Shown: piece by piece, positions 35,385-43,959 of the stretch
How positions within the stretch are numbered: position 1 is the first letter of the stretch
How the letters are laid out: each line of letters opens with the position of its first letter
DNA from: Paracoccaceae bacterium
GTDB lineage: Bacteria; Pseudomonadota; Alphaproteobacteria; Rhodobacterales; Rhodobacteraceae
Length of the DNA stretch: 64,000 nt
Reading direction: 5' to 3'
Assembly: GCA_021296235.1 (NCBI GenBank)
Contig: JAGWAS010000010.1
Location: 104,524-168,523 of the forward strand
The notes under the pieces: model-generated
Seen by the model: only the letters and a program-made list of their open reading frames with translations
Database searches by the model: none
What the model was told of the DNA's origin: nothing
Program-made: the position numbers and the translations under genes

Positions 35385-36592
35385 GCCGCAGCGGAGACAA
35401 AGCGATCGATTTCGGGGGGAGGCACTGCGAATTCAACCTCGGTCATCCCGCCGGCAAACACGGCGAGATGCAACCGGGACAGTGCAACGGCCGCTCCACC
35501 GGCAATTGCCGCATGATGACCCAGAAGGGATTTTTCGATGCGGATGGGGCGCGGAAAACACTCGGGAAGAAATCGCACAACCAGATTCAGCAACTCGTCC
35601 CTGGAGCCGATTGAACCGCCAATGACGATGCAGGACGGATCAACCACGGAAACAATTGCCGCCAGTGCGCGTGCGATTTGCCTTGCGACGAATTCAAGTG
35701 TTTGTGTCGCAGCCTTGTCACCGTTGCTGGCTGCATCGAACACTTCCGGAACAGATTTGGTGATCCCGGTTAGGCTGGAGTATTTCTCGATGATGGCAAG
35801 TGATGCAGCCACCCTTTCGAGTGCGCCGGCCTTCTTGCTTTCCTCGTCAAAGGGATCAGTCCCGAACGGCAAATATCCCACTTCGCCGGCGGTGCCAAAG
35901 GAACCTCTCAGCAATTGTCCGCCAACAACCAGTCCGGCACCGATGCCGGTGCCAATGGATACATAGACAAGGTCGTCATTCTCACCGCGCCTGGTGAGCC
36001 AATGCTCGCCCAGAGCGGCAAGATTGACGTCGTTCTCCACAACTGTCTCAATTCCCAACGACTCTTGCAGCAGGCGCGATACGTCGATCCGATCAAGCCC
36101 GGGAATGTTTGGAACCATTCTGATTCTTCCGGTTTTCGGATCTGGCGCGCCCGGAACGCCCACCACTGCCGAGCGGACCTTTTCGGCATTCAGGCCCGCC
36201 TGTTTGGTCGTGCTCCGGATCAGTTCCGCAATCTGGCGAACCACCGCCTCTCCGCCCGCCCGGTCGGTCGGGCGCACCGTTTCCGCGACAACAACTCCCG
36301 TGAGATTGCAGATTGCAACTCGAACCTTGAAGCCGCCCAAATCAACACTCGCAACCGCAGCGGCATCCGGTGAGATCTCGTAAACGACGGCGCGCCGGCC
36401 AACATGTCCCTCTGTCCTGCCAACCGTCCGAACCCAACCATTCTCTTCCAGTCCGGACACAATTTCCGAGACCGTTTGCTTTGACAGACCGGTGATCTTG
36501 GCCACACTCGCTCTTGAGGTTGGACCATATTGGGAAATCGCCTGAACGATCCTGCTGACTGACATCCTTCGGGAAATGCTTGAACTGTCCAA
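35381..36592 (-). CDS. ROK-family transcriptional repressor (NagC/FrcR-like)
   Basis: 403 residues. The N-terminal winged helix (GPTSRASVAKITGLSKQTVSEIVSGLEENGWV) identifies a regulator rather than a sugar kinase. The ROK body has VASVDLGGFKVRVAICNL (phosphate loop), VVGVPGAPDPKTG, VENDVNLAALGEHW with the usual catalytic-type Asp, and SIGTGIGAGLVVGGQLLRG. The Cys-rich zinc motif of active ROK kinases and of NagC/Mlc is absent; the sequence there reads GEVGYLPFGTDPF. It heads the operon and probably binds the imperfect palindrome at 36604-36636. Confidence 0.9.
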   Translation of the reverse strand: MDSSSISRRMSVSRIVQAISQYGPTSRASVAKITGLSKQTVSEIVSGLEENGWVRTVGRTEGHVGRRAVVYEISPDAAAVASVDLGGFKVRVAICNLTGVVVAETVRPTDRAGGEAVVRQIAELIRSTTKQAGLNAEKVRSAVVGVPGAPDPKTGRIRMVPNIPGLDRIDVSRLLQESLGIETVVENDVNLAALGEHWLTRRGENDDLVYVSIGTGIGAGLVVGGQLLRGSFGTAGEVGYLPFGTDPFDEESKKAGALERVAASLAIIEKYSSLTGITKSVPEVFDAASNGDKAATQTLEFVARQIARALAAIVSVVDPSCIVIGGSIGSRDELLNLVVRFLPECFPRPIRIEKSLLGHHAAIAGGAAVALSRLHLAVFAGGMTEVEFAVPPPEIDRFVSAAA

Positions 36593-36603
36593 AACTGTAT
36601 TCG

Positions 36604-36636
36604 CTTAATTTGTTCGTTCTGTGACTGAACTAATGA
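36604..36636. promoter_or_regulatory. Imperfect palindrome upstream of the ROK gene, candidate operator
   Basis: TTAATTTGTTC (36604-36614) and GAACTAATGAA (36626-36636) are inverted copies matching at 9 of 11 positions, 11 bases apart and 12 bases upstream of the ROK start. AT-rich palindromes of this span are typical of ROK repressors; autoregulation of the operon is inferred. Confidence 0.5.
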
Positions 36637-36804
36637 AATTGAGGTCCCAGGTCAACATTTCGTTCGCTCCAACATGAACATCATTTTGGGCTGTATCCGT
36701 GTCGCGCCTGTGCAGCGGCAATTTGGGTGGATCTCGTTTCCTGCCGGTTGTTCAACGGCCGGCTTGCGGGGCAGGCAGGCAAAACGCTGCCCGCAGCCCT
36801 TTGG

Positions 36805-37344
36805 TCAATCGCCCTCGAATTCGCAGAGGCAGTGCACCTGATAGCCAAGGCGCTCCAGTTTTCTGCGGCCGCCGAGGGCCGGAAGATCAATCACGAATGC
36901 GCATCCGACAACATCCGCTCCCAGGCGCTCCAGCAGTGAAATGCCTGCGGCTGCGGTTCCTCCGGTTGCAAGCAGGTCGTCAATGAGAAGTATCCGTTCT
37001 CCGGCATCGACCGCATCGTCGTGAATTTCCATGGTTTCGCTGCCATATTCGAGCTCATAGGATTCAGAGATGGCCGGGCCCGGCAACTTGCCCTTTTTCC
37101 TGACCAGGACAAATCCGGCCGATATTTGGTGCGCAACCGCCCCCCCGATCACAAAGCCCCTGGCCTCAAGTGCTGCAACCTTGTCGATCTTTTCGCCTGA
37201 ATAGGGGTGGAGGAGCTGATCGACTGCCATGCGGAGACCGCGCGCGTCACTGAACAGGGTGGTTACATCACGAAATTGTATGCCAGGTTTCGGAAAATCC
37301 GGGATCGTTCTCACGAAGTCCTTTACGGTTTGCTTGTCCGGCAT
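36805..37344 (-). CDS. apt: Adenine phosphoribosyltransferase
   Basis: 179 residues, normal size. [20 protein letters not shown] opens the protein, [19 protein letters not shown] and [25 protein letters not shown] contain the flexible loop, and [19 protein letters not shown] is the PRPP-binding motif. It makes AMP from adenine and PRPP in the cytoplasm. It follows mtnP by 59 bases in the same direction, which makes sense because MTA phosphorylase releases adenine. Confidence 0.95.
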   Translation of the reverse strand: MPDKQTVKDFVRTIPDFPKPGIQFRDVTTLFSDARGLRMAVDQLLHPYSGEKIDKVAALEARGFVIGGAVAHQISAGFVLVRKKGKLPGPAISESYELEYGSETMEIHDDAVDAGERILLIDDLLATGGTAAAGISLLERLGADVVGCAFVIDLPALGGRRKLERLGYQVHCLCEFEGD

Positions 37345-37403
37345 GCCGCCTCTCCACCACGTTACTGCGGTTTCAGTCCACTACACCCTGTGGTGCGCCG
37401 TCA

Positions 37404-38279
37404 TCATTGGCCCAATACCCTGCCGGCAACGGCATCAAGTTTGGCGGCCAGCTTGGATTCGGCTGCTCCGGCACTGAGTATTGCCGAGTCGAGCGATCGA
37501 TCGCAACCTTGACTGCATCGCTGCCTTGCACCGCCAATTGTGCTTGGAAGCCTCTCGACGAGTTCCTTTGCCTTTGCGGTGTTGCCCGTCAGCGTCCGGA
37601 TGATCTCCGTTACGTCGACTTCACCATGTTCAGGGTGCCAGCTGTCATAGTCGGTGACCATTGCAATGGTGGCGTAGCAGAGTTCTGCCTCACGGGCGAG
37701 TTTTGCCTCCGGCATGTTGGTCATGCCGATGACATCGCAATCCAAAGTCTTTCGGTACATGTTCGACTCGGCGAGTGTGGAGAACTGCGGTCCCTCCATC
37801 GCAAGGTATGTGCCTTGCTCGTGAGAGGTAATTCCCAGGTCTCGGGCAATCCGAAGGCATGCCGAGGATAGCCGTCGGCAGGTCGGGCGGGCCATCGACA
37901 CATGGGCGACACACCCGGTTCCAAAGTAACTTTTGTCGCGGGCGAAGGTGCGGTCGATGAACTGGTCCACGAACACGAAGTGGCCAGGTGCCATGTCTTC
38001 GCGCAGTGACCCGCAAGCGGAAACGGAGACAATATCTGTGGCACCAAGTCGTTTGAGGGCATCGATGTTCGCGCGGTAGGGGATTGATGTCGGCGAATGA
38101 ACATGGCCGCGCCCGTGCCTTGGCAGGAATGCAACGGGGCATCCATCAAGCGACCCGGTTAGGATTTGGTCAGATGGTGCCCCCCAGGGAGTATCAACAG
38201 AAATCCACTCAGGTTTCTCAAGTGAATCAATTTCATAGAGCCCTGATCCGCCGATTATGCCGAGGAATGTGTCAGCCAT
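37404..38279 (-). CDS. mtnP: S-methyl-5'-thioadenosine phosphorylase
   Basis: 291 residues from the ATG at 38279. LGIIGGSGLYEIDSLE, VAFLPRHGRGHVHSPTSIPYRANI and VSVSACGSLREDMAPGHFVFVDQFIDRT are typical of the MTAP branch of purine nucleoside phosphorylases, and TYLAMEGPQFSTLAESNMYR with GMTNMPEAKLAREAELCYATIAMVTDYDSWH forms the active site; Asp after TDY favours an adenine-type base. It splits methylthioadenosine, a polyamine by-product, into adenine and methylthioribose-1-phosphate. The rest of the methionine salvage pathway is not in the window. Confidence 0.93.
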   Translation of the reverse strand: MADTFLGIIGGSGLYEIDSLEKPEWISVDTPWGAPSDQILTGSLDGCPVAFLPRHGRGHVHSPTSIPYRANIDALKRLGATDIVSVSACGSLREDMAPGHFVFVDQFIDRTFARDKSYFGTGCVAHVSMARPTCRRLSSACLRIARDLGITSHEQGTYLAMEGPQFSTLAESNMYRKTLDCDVIGMTNMPEAKLAREAELCYATIAMVTDYDSWHPEHGEVDVTEIIRTLTGNTAKAKELVERLPSTIGGARQRCSQGCDRSLDSAILSAGAAESKLAAKLDAVAGRVLGQ

Positions 38280-39766
38280 TTGAAATCGTCTCCGAGCGGG
38301 GTGGCCTGCCGATGGTATCGTTGGTTCAAGAGTAGTTCCGATACCTTGGTCGCGCAAGCGACCCTGGCCATGGTCTTCTGTGGCAGGGCAGTCTGAATAT
38401 GAAAAAAAATCCCACTTTTGGAAGGGCAAATCCCGAACGGGTGTTTCGCTTGCCGTTGGGAGCTGCCGCCGGAAAGCCATCGCATTCAGGGGAGGCGGCG
38501 GCCAACCCAGGTCAAACCAAATACAGTTGCGACACCTTTGGAATGAAAGCCAGATCTTGGGATTGGCCCTCCCCAAGAAAGCGAAGTGCCCACGTTCTTG
38601 GCATCCACGGCGACCATGCCCTACGACATTGGTTCAATGCAAATGCACTTCAAGAATTCAGAAGTGCGAACGCGACCCGGTTCAATACATGTTCACATGC
38701 CATGCGGATGCCAATGCGCAGAAGGCAATTCCCAATTGATCCAACCAAACCATCCCCATTCAGACAAGTTATACCTTCTCCCAACCAAAAGGCAGTCAAT
38801 TGTCGTGGCGGAAGGTGGTGTTGGGTGCAGTATCCTCAATCCAGTTGCTTCCGATTGGAGTTCCTCCGTCGAATTGGATTGCAGATGTTCCGATCTGCAA
38901 CAAGCGACGAAAAACAACGAGAGAAGTCACGTGTGCCGTTACAGGGATTCCAATCAACGCCGAATGGAATCGGTCAGCAATTTTATGACTTCACCCAACA
39001 GAACGAGGGCCGTTCCTGAAAAAGCCGAGAGGAGTTCTTCAACCTTCAGCATTCTCAGGCAAGAGCTCAGAGCCGCAAGCCGGGTTCAAGTTGACCTTAG
39101 TGCATAGGGAACATTTCTGTTCCCATCAATGCTGAAGCCAATTGCAGGTGCCACAATCGGCACAAATGGCCATTGCCAAGCAGTCCGTCCAATTGCACTT
39201 ATTGAACCAACGACTGTTGCGGTGCAGAATCCCGCGCATCAGGATGTCCCTGCCGCGCTTTGGCGCTTGCCGGCAGGGCCAGCCGAATTGCCGTGCACTT
39301 GAATACGACTTTCGGATGTGCACGAATTGGAACTTGAACAGAACGGAAGCTACGGCGGGCTTCGCCATATCCAATTGTCGGTCAGCACATCCTTTCGTCA
39401 GGAAATGTGATTCGGGCAACCGGAAACAAATCCCGGCCGTCGGGTCGAGGAGGTGGCCGAAGCAGCTTTCGACCGAGAACCTGCTGAACTCTGAATTTTG
39501 CCGGAAGCTCCAAACTGGATTTGTTCAATGAATATAGATAGTTGATCTGTCTTCAGGTTTGCAGGCATCAGCTGCTTGTTGCCAATTCGCAACTGACACA
39601 GAAATTGTTCCTCTGCAGACTCCCAATTCAACGCAGCCTCGAAGATTGTTGCCTGGATCGGTGGGCCGGAAACGGCTGGAAATGGAGGGATGATTTTGTC
39701 TTCAGTTTATTCCCAGTTCGAATTCACCTTCCGGTCGGTTGAATTCAATCAAATTGAGAGGTTAAC
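38280..39766. other. Long gene-poor region upstream of the porin
   Basis: 1487 bases without a supported gene. Frames of 130-200 codons exist on the plus strand (38399-39107) but have erratic, non-family composition and overlap each other. Base composition is more AT-rich than the coding flanks toward the porin. No tRNA, repeat array or strong terminator was found. The region must hold the divergent promoters of mtnP and of the porin, perhaps with a long porin leader or a small RNA. Confidence 0.45.
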
Positions 39767-40627
39767 ATGAAAAAGTTGCTCACAGCAACGACTGCCTTGG
39801 CTCTTGTCTGCGGAGCCGCAGCTGCCGAGGTGACGGTTGGCGGAGATGCCAGATTTGGTTTGTCATACGATTCAGAAGCTGACAACCAAGTTTCCGTCCA
39901 TCAGCGGTTCCGGGCGAAATTTAGCGCATCGGGAACGACCGATGGTGGCCTTGCTTTCAGCGGTGAGGCAAACATCAACAGCGAAAGTGGTGCGGCTGCA
40001 GATGGGGTCGTCAGCGTGTCTGGTGCCTTCGGCAAGTTGGCTTTCGGCGCATTGGATGCTGCCGATACCCTGGCCGGCGGGATTGCTGATGTCGGAATTA
40101 AGGGGATCGGCGTTGATGATGTTGCAGAGGGCGGTCTCCGCAATTATACCGATTCCGGCAATCTCATTCTGTACACGCAATCCTTCGGCAGCCTCAACTT
40201 CGGAGTGTCGGCTTCCCCCGGTGTCACCCCCGAAGACGGCGCCGACCCCTCAGTCAGCGATGACGACACATTTGCGGTTGGCATGAACTTTACGGCCTCC
40301 GGAATGAAGATCGGGCTCGGATTTGACAGCGAGGAGACCGTGAGTTTGGGCGCGAGCTACACCACTGGCCAAATAACGGCCAGCGCCTATTTTGCGGAGC
40401 GGGATGGGGACGACGGCGCAGGGGTCGACGTGTCGTACTCCATGGGCGCCACAACAGTGACACTAGTCGCTGCTACGAACAGTGCCGATGTGAATGGCTT
40501 CGGCATGGGTGTATCCCATGATCTTGGCGGCGGAGCATCGTTGGTCGCGGGCTTTGCACAGGTCCCCGGTGCCGTTGCTGGCGAAGACAAAAATGGTGCA
40601 GAGGTCGGGCTTACGTTCGCATTCTGA
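39767..40627 (+). CDS. Rhodobacter-type outer-membrane porin
   Basis: 286 residues with a signal peptide (MKKLLTATTALALVCGAAAA). The mature part has alternating strands such as VTVGGDARFGLSYDS, RFRAKFSASGTTDGGLAFSGEANINS and TGQITASAYFAERDGDDGAGVDVSYSMG, and ends in Phe (GLTFAF), the outer-membrane assembly signal. This matches the trimeric general porins of Rhodobacterales, though it is slightly short. AGAGG precedes the ATG and a UUCG-capped terminator follows the stop. A fragment of a related porin lies at 41998-42117. Confidence 0.88.
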   Translation: MKKLLTATTALALVCGAAAAEVTVGGDARFGLSYDSEADNQVSVHQRFRAKFSASGTTDGGLAFSGEANINSESGAAADGVVSVSGAFGKLAFGALDAADTLAGGIADVGIKGIGVDDVAEGGLRNYTDSGNLILYTQSFGSLNFGVSASPGVTPEDGADPSVSDDDTFAVGMNFTASGMKIGLGFDSEETVSLGASYTTGQITASAYFAERDGDDGAGVDVSYSMGATTVTLVAATNSADVNGFGMGVSHDLGGGASLVAGFAQVPGAVAGEDKNGAEVGLTFAF

Positions 40628-40649
40628 ACCGAAACGATCAAATTGGGTA

Positions 40650-40673
40650 GGAGCGGCTTCGGTCGCTCCTTTT
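40650..40673 (+). terminator. Intrinsic terminator of the porin gene
   Basis: GGAGCGGC (40650-40657) pairs with GTCGCTCC (40662-40669) around a TTCG tetraloop with one G-T pair, followed by TTTT. A textbook rho-independent terminator 22 bases after the porin stop. Confidence 0.85.
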
Positions 40674-41054
40674 CTGTGACCGCAACGGCAAGCCCGCAAA
40701 GCTGGGGCCATCAACGGTTGGTCAAGACATTCTCACGCTATTATTGGTCGCGTTCGGTGTGAGGTGGGCTTCGGCCGGAAACCCAGTTTTTCGACGGAAT
40801 TCCGCCGATTTTGGATCATTCTGGTGGATTGCGGGTCTGGCCGAACCGCCGACGGTGCGGTTTCGCAGTTCGGAATGCGGTTTCGGAAGTCGAACCGAAG
40901 CGGGGCCGGTGTTGAGTGCAGGGTCTCAGACTATTCGGTCATGAACCGGGCGGTTTTCTCACGTTCCCTGTGTGCATCTATTTTGTTTGATCTGGCACAA
41001 TCCGTTACAGGTCGACTTTCCCAAACGGACATTTTCGGGCAGCAGCGCCAGCCA

Positions 41055-41945
41055 GTCAGCATCCATGTTTTCTGTCAAGCGATTTTGTTGGGGATTTTCC
41101 GGGTTCTGAAAGTCCCTTCCACAGGTAATCCGAGGGTTTTCCACAGTTCGGCCTCCTCTTTGGGCGCGCCAGCCGGCCCGCTAAAGATGACCACGGGATT
41201 GCCTGTGTCACCGGGTTTGTTGGCGCCGGCGGCAGCAATCAAGACGGTGTCCGCTCCGTCCAGATGCGCCGGTCGCGCAGAATGGCGTTGGCAAGAACAA
41301 TCAGGTGTCGCATCACCGCAACGAGAGCAATCTTGTGGCGTTTTCCCCTTTCCCTCAGCCGGTCATGAATCGCCTTCATGCCCCGGTTCCAATACATCGC
41401 CGACATCGCTGCCATATAGGGGAGATCGCGGGGCCGGCACCGTCCGCAGTTTGTCCGCCGCATTCCCTCCATGGTTCCACTGTCCCGGGCCATGGGCGCC
41501 ACGCCGATCAGGGCCGCTGCCTGGCGGTTGCTGATAATGCCGAGCTCGCTCATTTGGCAGATCAGCGCAGCGGAGGTGACCGGGCCAATGCCGGGGATCG
41601 AATTCAGGACCCGGTAGCTCTCGGCATGGGTCGCCTTGCCGGAAATCAGCTGCTTGATTTGCCGGTCATATCGGGCAATGGCATTGTCGAGACTGGCAAT
41701 GACGCCGGGAACCACCTTGCTCGACAGTGGATCGTCGACCTCGGTGAGGGTGGCTTTCAGTGCCATGCGCTGATCGACGAACTGTTCCCGGACAACAAGT
41801 ATGTCACCGAGACGCTCAAGGAACCCACCACGCGGCTGCGTGAGCGGCAACTCCGCAAACGCATCAAAGGCGGCAAGCACCCGTGAATCGGCCCGGTCGG
41901 ACTTTGCCAGCTGGCCGGTGGCCTTTGCAAAATCCCGGAAAGAGA
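41055..41945 (-). mobile_element. Truncated IS110-family element
   Basis: The minus-strand frame ending at 41239 reads RDFAKATGQLAKSDRADSRVLAAFDAFAEL, then RVLNSIPGIGPVTSAALICQMSELGIISNRQAAALIGVAPMARDSGTMEG and the IS110 C-terminus. The DxxD pair of the RuvC-like domain (SDRADSR) and the serine of the C-terminal Tnp domain (RDSGTM) remain, but the first 90 or so residues with the leading Asp and Glu are gone: match stops near 41945. Past the stop, sequence near 41055-41075 (reading CGCTTGACAGAAAACATGGATGC on the minus strand) resembles IS110 right ends. The copy cannot make an active recombinase. Confidence 0.75.
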
Positions 41946-41997
41946 GCCGCGAGGCCAAACGACAGGTACAGGGGCGTCTTCGGCGGCCCAGGCCCGG

Positions 41998-42117
41998 TAC
42001 GACCATAATTTTGGTAACATCGCCTTGGCCTTGTCGGCAGGAACAAGCGGTTCCGACAACGAATTTGCGGTCGGTGTGAGTTTCGATGCTTCCGGTGCGA
42101 CAATCGGATTCGGTTAA
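41998..42117 (+). pseudogene. Fragment of a second porin gene
   Basis: Thirty-nine codons read YDHNFGNIALALSAGTSGSD, then NEFAVGVSFDASGATIGFG, and stop at TAA. They align with the middle of the intact porin (LYTQSFGSLNFGVSAS, then DDTFAVGMNFTASGMKIGLGFD). Neither the signal peptide nor the C-terminal Phe strand is present, and the left edge is about 50 bases from the IS110 remnant's truncated end. It appears to be what is left of a tandem porin copy broken by IS110-associated rearrangement. Confidence 0.65.
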
Positions 42118-42568
42118 GGCAGCAGGAAGACCATTGGCGTCGGTGTCGGGGGCAGCACGGGACAGTCGTCGGTCAACCCCTTCCATGTCAGGGGAAGTGA
42201 GGGTTTCACACAATTTGGATCAGAAAATTTGTCAGACCCGGAAGATGGTAGTGGCACTGGTACTCACAAAGATGACGGCACGCATACGGTGGACAGGCTC
42301 GTTTCCGAGGGCATGGCGTCTGCAGCGGCATGACCCGCCGCAAATCCTGCCTAGCTTGTTCCCGCAAGAGCCGCGATCCTAGCTCGACTTCCTGCAAATT
42401 TCATTGATTCATCCACCTTCGGTACTGATTGTATCAACAGGATTGAAACTGGTGATCGAATCTTCCGATTACCTCTCGTTAAATTCCGGCTTTCTTTGAT
42501 CGCCCGAATTTTGTTAGGGATGACCGAAAGTCAAGCGGGGACAGGAACGATTCCGGCCTGTGTGATTG
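42118..42568. other. Gap upstream of the AraC gene
   Basis: About 450 bases without a supported gene. Its left part is repetitive Gly/Ser-type coding-like text and TCAGACCCGGAAG words that may be further insertion-sequence debris. The right part is AT-rich and probably contains the AraC promoter. Confidence 0.35.
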
Positions 42569-43435
42569 ATGGTTGACAGCTCCTACTTCGAAAACGTGGA
42601 CTCGCACCTAATTCCCGACCGGAACGAGTTCATGGTGGAAACCCATGCCCCGAGGAAATTCCGCTGGGCCTATCACCACCATGCTTCGGTGGAGGTCAAT
42701 TTCCTGACCGGATGCGCCATTGAGTATTCGTTTTCCGGCAAGCGGGTTCGCGTGCCGCCGGGAAAGATGGCAGTGTTTTGGGGAGCGATCCCGCACGGAG
42801 TTGTCGACGTTATGGGCGAAGGCCACATCGTCAACGTATACATTTCACTGGCTCAGCTGATGAAGTGGCGGCTCCCAAAGCCATTCGTCGACACAATTGT
42901 CAGTGGAGCGTTTTTGGCGGTCAAGCACACAAATTCTGCGGATGGAGCCGCTTTCGAGAATTGGGCTCAGGAGTACCAAATTGACAATGCGGCATGGCGC
43001 TATCTCCTGCTTGGTGAAATCGAGATGCGCTTGAGGCGGTTGGCCTTGGAGGGTTACGACATTCTCCTTGTGGGCTCGATGGCACCTGACGTTGACGTGG
43101 CTGGCCGCGCGGCAATGAGATACATTGACGGAATGCTGCGGTTCATAGCGGACAACTTCGCGCGGCCAATTGGCGTTCAGGATGTTGCAAGGCATGCCGG
43201 CCTGTCACAGAGTTATGCGATGTCCCTCTTCAGGCGTGCTGTTGGTGTTCCCATCAAGGCATACATCACACGCCTCCGCCTCAACCACGCTCAAATGCTT
43301 CTCGCCAACTCCGACCTGAAGATAATTTCGGTCGCGATGGACAGCGGATTCAATTCACTGTCAAGCTTCTACGAGGCCTTTCAAACCCATGAGGCCAGGA
43401 CTCCGGCAGCGTTCAGAAGGGAAACGCGTCAGTAA
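42569..43435 (+). CDS. AraC-family transcriptional regulator (MelR-like)
   Basis: 288 residues from the ATG at 42569 (a TTG one codon upstream is less likely). The N-terminal cupin-type sensor contains YHHHASVEVNFLTGCAIEYSFSGKRVRVPPGKMAVFWGAIPH, characteristic of MelR-type sugar sensors. The C-terminal 100 residues hold two helix-turn-helix units (IGVQDVARHAGLSQSYAMSLFRRAVGVPIKAYITRLRLNHAQMLL, then IISVAMDSGFNSLSSFYEAF). It faces a GH4 glycosidase two genes downstream and is the likely activator of that set. It is convergent with, and overlaps by 7 bases, the next gene. Confidence 0.9.
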   Translation: MVDSSYFENVDSHLIPDRNEFMVETHAPRKFRWAYHHHASVEVNFLTGCAIEYSFSGKRVRVPPGKMAVFWGAIPHGVVDVMGEGHIVNVYISLAQLMKWRLPKPFVDTIVSGAFLAVKHTNSADGAAFENWAQEYQIDNAAWRYLLLGEIEMRLRRLALEGYDILLVGSMAPDVDVAGRAAMRYIDGMLRFIADNFARPIGVQDVARHAGLSQSYAMSLFRRAVGVPIKAYITRLRLNHAQMLLANSDLKIISVAMDSGFNSLSSFYEAFQTHEARTPAAFRRETRQ

Positions 43436-43884
43436 ACCGTTGACCTGACCGCGCTTTCAGGGATGTGCCGAACGTGTATCTTCTCAAGGCCAAGTGCGTG
43501 GGCTTTTGCGAGTCGGTGTATGCCATCGAGAATCATCAGGCGACCGCGGTTTTGAAAGACCTCCAGTGGATAGGCAAGGGAAGCGGATCTCAATCGCTCC
43601 GATTCTGTTGGGTGATTTGCCGGGAACTCAAGAACTTGTCGGGGCGTTACTGCGTAGGGTCGACCTTCTTCGTTGGGCCAAACCGGAACGTCGAGGTGCC
43701 ATTCGAGTTGCACAAGGGGCAATTCAACGATCGGGAGGTCGAGATTCCAAAGCTCCCCGACATTCCAATCAATGGAGTACCAGTAGTCCGAAATGATCTC
43801 GGGTCGTCCCTGTTTCGCCGTGTCCTGCATGGTATAGAAATTGAATTCCGTAAACTTAGGATACAAATTCGGTAGCGTCGCCAT
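43429..43884 (-). CDS. ParB/sulfiredoxin-fold protein of unknown function
   Basis: 151 residues. The C-terminal part, RLMILDGIHRLAKAHALGLEKIHVRHIPE, carries the DGxHRxxAA-type nucleotide-binding motif of the ParB N-terminal/sulfiredoxin fold, preceded by a strand (YPLEVFQNRG). The N-terminal 60 residues are tryptophan-rich (DYWYSIDWNVGELWNLDLP) and not recognised. There is no helix-turn-helix or dimerisation domain as in chromosome-segregation ParB. It is divergent from the GH4 gene (75-base gap). It could be a CTPase-like switch or a small kinase-like enzyme; no function can be assigned. Confidence 0.65.
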   Translation of the reverse strand: MATLPNLYPKFTEFNFYTMQDTAKQGRPEIISDYWYSIDWNVGELWNLDLPIVELPLVQLEWHLDVPVWPNEEGRPYAVTPRQVLEFPANHPTESERLRSASLAYPLEVFQNRGRLMILDGIHRLAKAHALGLEKIHVRHIPESAVRSTVY

Positions 43885-43959
43885 AGCAGTTTCCTAATTT
43901 GGCGTGAACGGGTGGCCGGTCGGCCACACAGCTGTTTGATATAAGTGGGAAGGTTGGCA

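Noticed and set aside
38586-39107. 173-codon plus-strand frame in the porin-upstream gap
   Set aside because: No recognisable motif, overlaps other equally poor frames, and lacks a ribosome site.
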